5,111 nucleotides of DNA from Spirochaetales bacterium (lineage in GTDB: Bacteria; Spirochaetota; Spirochaetia; ARS1246), in contig JABGPX010000270.1 in NCBI GenBank assembly GCA_018644745.1, positions 1-5,111 on the forward strand, written 5' to 3'. The position numbers were made by a program, and so were the translations under genes. Shown here piece by piece: positions 1 through 5,111 of the stretch. Position 1 is the stretch's first letter. The number at the start of each line of letters is the position of its first letter. The notes under the pieces were generated by a model. The model did not search any database, had not been told where the DNA came from, and saw only the letters and a list, made by a program, of their open reading frames with translations.

Positions 1-29
1 CGCGCAGTCAAGCGAACACAGCCGTACCT
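1..29 (-). other. Short sequence downstream of flhG, edge of window
   Basis: Only 29 bases follow the flhG stop. On the minus strand they contain AAAGG directly at the stop and a GTG that meets TGA two codons later. A TTG opens a frame to the edge but is too far from AAAGG to be a convincing start. No hairpin with a T-run is seen, so the operon may continue beyond the window. No gene can be called here. Confidence 0.4.
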
Positions 30-911
30 TTACTCCATCCTGCCGACCAGTTTCTTTATAAATCTGGACAGACCTCCACCCTCCTTATAGTCTACTTTCT
101 CGAGGCGGCTTACAATATGTTTCACGCAGATAGCCGCTTTACATTTTGGCTCGTCAATAAGAAAAGGCTTTTGCTTCAGAACCGCTTGCGATACCGCAGG
201 ATCATCATAAACATAACCCAGGTAATCAATCTTCAGGTTCAAGAATTGGCCGGCAATATTGATAACCCGCTCCGCTACTTTTTTCGCCTGCGTAACAGAC
301 TTCACCCGATTAACGATGAGTTTCAGGCCAAGATTTAGATAATCCACCTCTGTTGCAATAATTTTCACAATTCCATAAGCATCCGTAATTGCAGTAGGTT
401 CGGGGGTTGTAACAATAATAGCGTCATCCGCCGCCGCGATAAAATCCAGCACGTTGTTGGATACTCCAGCGCTCGTATCTATTATAATTACGTCGGCGTC
501 TGAAAGTGCGGATAACTCCTCGATGAAACCCTCCCGCTCGTTGTCGGTAAGATTCGCGATCTTTGAAAACCCGGATGCTCCTGCGACAATCTTAATCCCG
601 TAGCCGGTATCCAGAATAATGTCCTGCATGGTTTTCTGTTTCCGAATCAGGTGATAGAGATTGTACTTTGGAATAATTCCAAGAATTACATTGACATTTG
701 CGAGCCCGAGGTCGGCGTCGAGGACGATTACTTTCTTACCTAATTGGGCGTAGCCGAGAGCCAGATTGATTGACAAATTAGTCTTTCCAACCCCTCCCTT
801 GCCGCTCGAAACCGCAATTATCCGGGTATTTCGGCCGCTTTTGGCGGTCTTTTGTTCATCAGCACTCTTATTCTGCATGAGCTGCCGCAGCTGTTCAGCT
901 TGATCCGTCAT
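30..911 (-). CDS. flhG: FlhG, MinD-type ATPase controlling flagellar number
   Basis: This is a complete 293-residue MinD/ParA-family ATPase (YlxH/FleN type) that partners FlhF to regulate flagellar number and position. Seen in the sequence: a DQAEQLR box at residues 3-9, the type of N-terminal motif known to stimulate the FlhF GTPase; a deviant Walker A KGGVGKT at 38-44 with the signature Lys38; DADLGLAN at 65-72; the switch II segment DTSAG at 145-149; and TTPEPTAITDAYG at 168-180. The last residues (281-291, LSRFIKKLVGR) could form a short amphipathic, basic helix like the MinD/FlhG membrane-targeting sequence. The length is normal for the family. The start at 911 is supported by the DQA box lying directly after it and by AGGAG six bases upstream. 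It follows flhF by 9 bases and ends in TAA. A general ParA/MinD protein is the alternative, but the DQA box and the flhF neighbour make FlhG nearly certain. Confidence 0.96.
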   Translation of the reverse strand: MTDQAEQLRQLMQNKSADEQKTAKSGRNTRIIAVSSGKGGVGKTNLSINLALGYAQLGKKVIVLDADLGLANVNVILGIIPKYNLYHLIRKQKTMQDIILDTGYGIKIVAGASGFSKIANLTDNEREGFIEELSALSDADVIIIDTSAGVSNNVLDFIAAADDAIIVTTPEPTAITDAYGIVKIIATEVDYLNLGLKLIVNRVKSVTQAKKVAERVINIAGQFLNLKIDYLGYVYDDPAVSQAVLKQKPFLIDEPKCKAAICVKHIVSRLEKVDYKEGGGLSRFIKKLVGRME

Positions 912-913
912 AT

Positions 914-922
914 CCTTCTCCT
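914..922 (-). promoter_or_regulatory. Ribosome binding site of flhG
   Basis: On the minus strand AGGAGAAGG lies just before the flhG ATG. The AGGAG part is six bases from the start codon. The site overlaps the flhF stop codon (TAG), which suggests that translation of flhG is coupled to that of flhF. Confidence 0.8.
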
Positions 923-2138
923 ACCGCGTTACGGCTGCGGTTCCAGTTTTGCCGTCAAAGAGGGTGGCAATTTTCTCCTGATCAACTCGAAAGCCTTCCA
1001 GATGCATTAACAACTCGGTTACGGTGGCAGGCTCAATATCCTGAGGCACCACCTGACCGGTAGTAAGATAAGCGATCGGCTTATTTTTCTCGAGCATAGC
1101 GCTGATAAGGCTTCCAACATGCATAGTCTCATCAAGTTTCGTAAGCACCAGCGCCTCATACTTAAATGGCTCGAATTGCTGAAAGACTTCGACTAAATCC
1201 GCGGTTTTTGTAGTTGAGCTCACGGCAAGGTATACCTGGGCGTCCGAACCGCAGGCATCGAGAAGTTCACGCATTTCCGCCAATTTCATATAGTCCTTCG
1301 GACTTTTACCAATGGTGTCGACCAGAATCAAATCAACATCTTGAAAAAGGGCAATTTTCTTTCTCAGATCCTGAAAAGTTTCGACACATGACACGGGAAT
1401 ACCCATGATATCGCCGTATGTTTCAATTTGCTGCCTGGCTCCAATTCTGTAGTTGTCGATGGTGATCATTCTGACGCTCTTTACCCGGTTCGAATCGCCA
1501 TTTTGAGCGGCGCCGCGCGCGCCACTGCGTGCGCCATTTCCTATGCCGTAGATTGCCGCGAGCTTGGCGATGGTAGTCGTTTTTCCTACCCCGGTGGGTC
1601 CGACAAGAACAATAATCTTCGGCTTTACCGAGAAGGTCTCCTTAAAAAGCACTATTCCTTCACCAATCCATTCAACTACCTGATCCTGAACCAAATCAAA
1701 ATCATCGAGACTTTCTAGGGAAAACTCCCGTTTCACCCTAGCAATCATATCGCGAATATAAAGGATAGAGAAATCATTCTTTATCATGAGGTTTTCTATT
1801 CGATCGATACTCGGATGCTGTTCTGCCTCGACTCTGCCCTCTACGTCAATTTTCTGCTTGATATCCTGAACTTCTTTCAATACTTGCTGAAGGGTCTGGT
1901 CATTTTTTACGCTGGATAAGATTTTTTTCTTTTCCTCTTCGAGATCAGGCATTCGGTTCTTCCGGGTCTCCTGGGAGATATAGCCGGTCAACTCAACACC
2001 TTCCCTCGAGAAAAGGCCTAGAAAACCTCCCATTCGCACACTTCGATGAGTTAGGACCTTAGCACTCTCTCCGTACTTTCTCTTTATGCCATCCAGGGCC
2101 TCACCATGAGTGTAAGCGGTCTCCGTGAAATACTGCAT
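921..2138 (-). CDS. flhF: FlhF, SRP-type GTPase for flagellar placement
   Basis: This is a complete 405-residue FlhF, a GTPase related to Ffh and FtsY that recruits the first flagellar components to the site of assembly at the inner membrane. The N-terminal B region (about 1-110) begins MQYFTETAYTHGEAL, includes GGFLGLFSREG at 37-47 and has a charged, coiled-coil-like stretch at 65-105. A helical N domain follows at about 112-170. The G domain carries the P-loop GPTGVGKTT at 180-188, the insertion-box segment DNYRIGA at 228-234, G3 DTIGKSP at 274-280, G4 TKLD at 333-336 and the closing segment TTGQVVPQDIE at 359-369. Two oddities: a Gly/Ala/Arg-rich insertion at about 200-217, and DTIGK where SRP GTPases usually have DTAGR. 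The start at 2138 lies 5 bases after the flhA stop and has a GGGAGAGG site. FlhG downstream is its known regulator. Confidence 0.97.
   Translation of the reverse strand: MQYFTETAYTHGEALDGIKRKYGESAKVLTHRSVRMGGFLGLFSREGVELTGYISQETRKNRMPDLEEEKKKILSSVKNDQTLQQVLKEVQDIKQKIDVEGRVEAEQHPSIDRIENLMIKNDFSILYIRDMIARVKREFSLESLDDFDLVQDQVVEWIGEGIVLFKETFSVKPKIIVLVGPTGVGKTTTIAKLAAIYGIGNGARSGARGAAQNGDSNRVKSVRMITIDNYRIGARQQIETYGDIMGIPVSCVETFQDLRKKIALFQDVDLILVDTIGKSPKDYMKLAEMRELLDACGSDAQVYLAVSSTTKTADLVEVFQQFEPFKYEALVLTKLDETMHVGSLISAMLEKNKPIAYLTTGQVVPQDIEPATVTELLMHLEGFRVDQEKIATLFDGKTGTAAVTR
1488..1541 (-). repeat. Low-complexity GC-rich insertion inside flhF
   Basis: Codons for residues 200-217 of FlhF encode GNGARSGARGAAQNGDSN, rich in Gly, Ala, Asn and Arg. 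At DNA level (minus strand) it contains two near-identical units, GGCGCACGC and GGCGCGCGC, separated by AGT and followed by GGCGCC. This is much more GC-rich than the surrounding gene. The reading frame is preserved. It lies between the helix after the P-loop and the next strand (VKSVRMITIDNYR), probably a surface loop. Origin by replication slippage is inferred. Confidence 0.6.
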
Positions 2139-2143
2139 ACTTT

Positions 2144-4234
2144 CTAAACCTCTCCCAATCGGATTTCGCCAAGAGCTTCTATTTTCATATCAGCTACAAT
2201 TTCCGGGACCGACAGGACCGCAAGATCCGGAATCTCCCGCTCAGAGCTTGATTTTATCAGCGGCCTGGCAGCTTCGGAACACAGAATTATCGGAAACTCT
2301 CCTCGCTCCTGTACTTCACGAACCGAATTGGACAACGTCTCGATCCAGGCGCGCTGCTGACTTGGTTCGAGTGCGGCGATTGGCCCCCCGGCGGTATCAA
2401 GCCGGGACGCTACAATCTGCTGCTCGAGCTGAGGCTGGATCGTAAGAACCCGGAGATTTTTATCTTCGTCCGCATACTGTAGACAAATTTGTCTCCCCAG
2501 GGCCTGGCGGCATTTTTCGATCAGAAACCCGATATCTTTCGAGACAGTAGCGTAATCTGCCAACGTCTCGAGTATCGATACCATGTTCCGTATAGAAGTT
2601 TGTTCAAGCAGTAAACCTTGCAGCACTTTCTGAATTTCGCCGATCTGGAGAGTATTGCTGACTTCCCCGACAACAGCCGGGTAATCAGATTTCAATGTGT
2701 CGAGGATTGACTGCACTTCCTGTCTGCCCAGAATCTCCGAGGCATGGCGCTCGATAATATGTGTGAGATGGGTAGCAATAATTGAAGGTGAATCGACAAC
2801 AGTATAACCGGCTCTCTCCGCCGCCTCTCTCTGCTCCTCGGTAATCCACAGGGCGGGTAATCCAAAAGCCGGATCCACTGTCTTCTCTCCGGGCAGTTCC
2901 TCTTTTTCGCCTCCTGGATTTATCGCAAGATAGTGGCCGATTCGAATAATCCCTCTGCCGACTTCAACTCCCTTTATTTTGACGCAGTATTCTGCCGGTT
3001 CGAGACGCATATTGTCGATTATTCGAATTCTCGGAACGACAAGCCCCAAGTCCAGCGCTTTTTCTCTTCGTATTCTGGTTATTCTGTCGAGAAGCTCCGC
3101 CCCCTGATCTTTATCAACGAGAGGTATTAAGCCATATCCTAATTCAAGAGACAGTGGATCGAGAGGCACCACAGGGGACATTTCGGCCTGCGCCGGCGAC
3201 GCTTTTTCAGCCTCCTCCTGTACATACTCAGCTCTTTCCACAGCGGCCTGTTTTCGTGAAAGCCTGAAAGCGAGAAACCCTGTGAGCCCGGCCATTGGGA
3301 TGAGCACGTACCAGGGAAAGCCCGGAAGAAACGCCAATACTAGCAAAAAGACAGACCCGATCCAGTACACTCTTGCCTGCCCCGAAAACTGGGTGGTAAC
3401 ATCGCTGCCGAAGGTGCCGTCTGATATTGCCCGAGTAACTATTATACCCGTCGCAGTGGATATCAGCAGCGCGGGAAACTGGGTAACAAGCCCGTCACCA
3501 ATCGCCAAGGTAATATACGAGTTGAGAGCTACGTCAATCGTCTCACCATGAACTGTCATGCCGACGACAATTCCGCCGACCATATTGATCAAGGTGATAA
3601 GGATACCAATCTTTACATTGCCTGATACAAACTTCGAAGCACCATCCATCGAACCGTAAAAATCGACCTGCTTCTGGAGATCGTTTTTCTTCTTGGTAGC
3701 TACTTCCTCAGAAATGGCACCGGAATTGTATTCCGCTTCAATCGCCATCTGCCGCCCGGGCAGCGCGTCGAGAGTGAATCGAGCTGCTACTTCGGCAACC
3801 CGTGTCGCACCCTTGGTAATAACGATGAACTGCACGGCTATGATGATGATAAAAATGATAAACCCGATAATAATGCCCTGTAGTCCTGAGGAACCTACCA
3901 CAAATCCTGAGAAAGCCCGGACTATTCGCCCGTCGAACTCTGATCCCTGGCCAAGTATCAGCCGTGTGGAGGAAACGTTGAGAGCTAGGCCGAATACTGT
4001 TGAAACAAGCAGTATGGTAGGAAAAACAGAGAACTCAAGGGCCTGTTTGGTATAGAGGACTATGAGAATAATGAGCAGACTCAGGAGGAGATTGAAGGTC
4101 ATTAGGATATCGAGAAGCACTGTGGGCAGTGGAATGATCATCATCATGACGACCAAAACAACACCGCCGGCGACAAAAATATCGCTTCTCTGCTTGAATA
4201 TCGAGTTCTTTAAAACGCCAGGCACATCAGCCAT
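2144..4234 (-). CDS. flhA: FlhA, flagellar type III export gate protein
   Basis: This is a complete 696-residue FHIPEP-family protein, the major export-gate component. It forms a nonameric ring, uses proton motive force and docks chaperone-substrate complexes. Predicted membrane helices lie at about 18-36, 38-60, 68-85, 117-139, 205-226, 240-265, 289-305 and 306-324. The cytoplasmic loop at 140-203 holds the family signature RVAEVAARFTLDALPGRQMA (145-164). A linker at about 325-360 leads to the C-terminal cytoplasmic domain, which starts near DPLSLELGYGLIPLVD (359-374). Against remembered Salmonella numbering, with a consistent offset of two, Arg147, Arg154, Asp158, Lys203 and Asp249 are retained as R145, R152, D156, K201 and D247. 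The chaperone-pocket residues Asp456, Phe459 and Thr490 appear as D454, F457 and T488. Asp208 is replaced by N206. The start at 4234 has GAGGGAGG five bases upstream. It lies 27 bases after flhB and 5 before flhF. Confidence 0.98.
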   Translation of the reverse strand: MADVPGVLKNSIFKQRSDIFVAGGVVLVVMMMIIPLPTVLLDILMTFNLLLSLLIILIVLYTKQALEFSVFPTILLVSTVFGLALNVSSTRLILGQGSEFDGRIVRAFSGFVVGSSGLQGIIIGFIIFIIIIAVQFIVITKGATRVAEVAARFTLDALPGRQMAIEAEYNSGAISEEVATKKKNDLQKQVDFYGSMDGASKFVSGNVKIGILITLINMVGGIVVGMTVHGETIDVALNSYITLAIGDGLVTQFPALLISTATGIIVTRAISDGTFGSDVTTQFSGQARVYWIGSVFLLVLAFLPGFPWYVLIPMAGLTGFLAFRLSRKQAAVERAEYVQEEAEKASPAQAEMSPVVPLDPLSLELGYGLIPLVDKDQGAELLDRITRIRREKALDLGLVVPRIRIIDNMRLEPAEYCVKIKGVEVGRGIIRIGHYLAINPGGEKEELPGEKTVDPAFGLPALWITEEQREAAERAGYTVVDSPSIIATHLTHIIERHASEILGRQEVQSILDTLKSDYPAVVGEVSNTLQIGEIQKVLQGLLLEQTSIRNMVSILETLADYATVSKDIGFLIEKCRQALGRQICLQYADEDKNLRVLTIQPQLEQQIVASRLDTAGGPIAALEPSQQRAWIETLSNSVREVQERGEFPIILCSEAARPLIKSSSEREIPDLAVLSVPEIVADMKIEALGEIRLGEV
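2149..2156 (-). promoter_or_regulatory. Ribosome binding site of flhF, inside the end of flhA
   Basis: GGGAGAGG on the minus strand lies in the last codons of flhA, with about ten bases between it and the flhF ATG. The flhA stop (TAG) falls inside this spacer, so ribosomes ending flhA sit over the flhF start region. This is consistent with translational coupling. The spacing is slightly long. Confidence 0.65.
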
Positions 4235-4239
4235 ATGCG

Positions 4240-4247
4240 CCTCCCTC
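4240..4247 (-). promoter_or_regulatory. Ribosome binding site of flhA
   Basis: GAGGGAGG on the minus strand, with a five-base spacer to the ATG at 4234, lies within the 27-base gap after flhB. It is a strong Shine-Dalgarno sequence and fixes the flhA start. The gap has no room for a promoter or terminator, so flhA is read from upstream. Confidence 0.85.
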
Positions 4248-4261
4248 AGTTATGGATTGCA

Positions 4262-5111
4262 TTACACAGCCTCCAGTGTTCTTCCATTAATTTTGTATAC
4301 CTCGGCGAGAATCAACGCCATAACTTCGTAATATTTTTCAGGAATTGTATCGCCGATTTCAATCTCCGCATGGAGCGCCCTGGCAAGCGGCTTATTCTCA
4401 ATGCACGGAATGTCGTTCTCCTCGGCGATGGACCGGATTCGAAGCGCCACGTTATCCATACCTTTTGCGATAACCAGCGGAGCTTCCATGGTCTGGCGAT
4501 TCCACTCAATGGCAATCGCATAATGAGTAGGGTTGGTTACCACGACATCGGCGTTCGGTACATTCTGCATCATATTTCGAGTAAGCAGTTCCCTCATACG
4601 TTCTCTCAGTCGACTTCTCACAAGGGGGTCTCCATCGGACATCCGCCGTTCTTCCTTCACTTCCTGTTTGGTCATCTTCAAAGATTCCCGGTGCTGACGT
4701 CTTTGAAAGATATAATCGGGAATCGCGAGCAGAAGCAGGGCAATTGATGCCTCGATAAGAATCGTAAATGCTATACCGGCGACCGCTTGCAGGTTCAACC
4801 AGAATGATCCGGCATTAAGCAAAGCGATATCATCTACTTTTGCTCGTATGTTGAGAAAAGAAATGCCGCCGATAATAAGGATTTTAATAATTGACTTAGC
4901 AAGATTAAATGCGGCTTCTCCTGAAAACATAGCCCGCTTAAAAAATTTACCGAATTTCGGGATGATTTTTGTAAGATCCGGTGTGATAGGTTTCACCGAG
5001 AAAAGGAATCCGACCTGCATGATATTGCCGAGAACCGCAGCGGTAAACGCGATCGCGATTGTCGGAATTGTGGCTCGTAGAAAGTAATTAAAAAAAGCCG
5101 GAATAAGCCGC
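4262..5111 (-). CDS. flhB: FlhB, flagellar export switch protein (5' end missing)
   Basis: This is the C-terminal 282 residues of FlhB. The frame stays open through the right edge, reading RLIPAFFNYFLRATIP before the first internal Met, so the true start is outside the window. Compared with Salmonella, where NPTH lies near residue 269, about 75-100 N-terminal residues with the first membrane helix are missing. Counting visible residues, hydrophobic helices lie at about 15-37, 73-88 and 109-130. A strongly basic and charged linker follows at 136-175 (MTKQEVKEERR at 146-156, then GDP at 160-162). The autocleavage motif NPTH is at 193-196 (4523-4534), followed by the typical YAIAIEW and ending with the conserved region around KPLARALH (240-247). 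FlhB binds the export gate and switches export from rod/hook to filament substrates after cleavage between Asn and Pro. An injectisome SctU homologue is the alternative, excluded by the flhA/flhF/flhG neighbours. Confidence 0.97.
   Translation of the reverse strand, partial: RLIPAFFNYFLRATIPTIAIAFTAAVLGNIMQVGFLFSVKPITPDLTKIIPKFGKFFKRAMFSGEAAFNLAKSIIKILIIGGISFLNIRAKVDDIALLNAGSFWLNLQAVAGIAFTILIEASIALLLLAIPDYIFQRRQHRESLKMTKQEVKEERRMSDGDPLVRSRLRERMRELLTRNMMQNVPNADVVVTNPTHYAIAIEWNRQTMEAPLVIAKGMDNVALRIRSIAEENDIPCIENKPLARALHAEIEIGDTIPEKYYEVMALILAEVYKINGRTLEAV
4523..4534 (-). other. FlhB NPTH autocleavage site
   Basis: The codons AAC CCT ACT CAT on the minus strand encode Asn-Pro-Thr-His in frame with flhB. 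In FlhB/SctU proteins the bond between Asn and Pro breaks by Asn cyclisation, leaving a non-covalently held C-terminal fragment. Here that fragment would be 89 residues. The motif is intact, so normal substrate-specificity switching is expected. Confidence 0.95.

Noticed and set aside
1..29. TTGACT near the left edge on the minus strand as a possible -35 box for a gene downstream of flhG
   Set aside because: The -10 region would lie outside the window, and a single hexamer is expected by chance. Not supportable.
1428..1718. Plus-strand 96-codon frame opposite the flhF P-loop region
   Set aside because: It is antisense to the conserved FlhF G domain and shows no family resemblance.
99..2428. 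Four CTCGAG palindromes (99-104, 1089-1094, 2005-2010, 2423-2428)
   Set aside because: Slightly more than chance in 5 kb, but all lie inside coding sequence at irregular spacing. They fit codon choice and do not look like a regulatory or binding-site array.
3693..4055. Plus-strand open frame of 120 codons opposite the membrane region of flhA
   Set aside because: It is antisense to the conserved FHIPEP region. Its Met/Ile-rich composition is the mirror of hydrophobic codons in flhA, so it is a shadow frame.
4312..4521. Minus-strand 69-codon frame overlapping flhB
   Set aside because: It is an alternative frame of flhB itself, with no ribosome site and an Arg-rich product typical of an out-of-frame reading.
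4235..4747. Plus-strand open frame of 170 codons opposite flhB
   Set aside because: It lies antisense to flhB, which has strong family motifs including NPTH. The translated product shows no recognisable domain.

Overview
The window is a compact, one-directional stretch of a flagellar biosynthesis operon, all on the minus strand. In transcription order (right to left) it holds the 3' part of flhB, then complete flhA, flhF and flhG. The spacers are 27, 5 and 9 bases. Each complete gene has a purine-rich ribosome binding site, and for flhF and flhG that site overlaps the end of the gene before. No promoter, terminator, RNA gene, mobile element or CRISPR is visible, so the transcript appears to enter at the right edge and may leave past the left edge.

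The organism is most likely a spirochaete, probably a Spirochaetaceae/Treponema-related lineage with moderate GC. The main reason is the FlhF N-terminus: the segment around residues 31-53, with GGFLGLFSREG at 37-47, looks like spirochaete FlhF as I remember it. The flhB-flhA-flhF-flhG order also fits the known spirochaete motility operon, although other phyla share it. This assignment comes from recognition, not a database search.

FlhB and FlhA are core inner-membrane parts of the flagellar type III export gate. FlhB self-cleaves at NPTH to switch substrate class. FlhA forms the nonameric ring that couples proton motive force to export and docks chaperone-substrate complexes. FlhF (an SRP-family GTPase) and FlhG (a MinD-type ATPase) set where and how many flagella are built. 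In a spirochaete these would be periplasmic flagella anchored near the cell ends. Export gate and placement factors are thus co-transcribed.

I see no undescribed system here. The points most worth a second look are at residue level. In FlhA, an Asn sits where the functionally critical Asp208 of Salmonella FlhA would be. In FlhF, a Gly/Ala/Arg-rich low-complexity insertion lies inside the GTPase domain, and the G3 motif is DTIGK rather than DTAGR.
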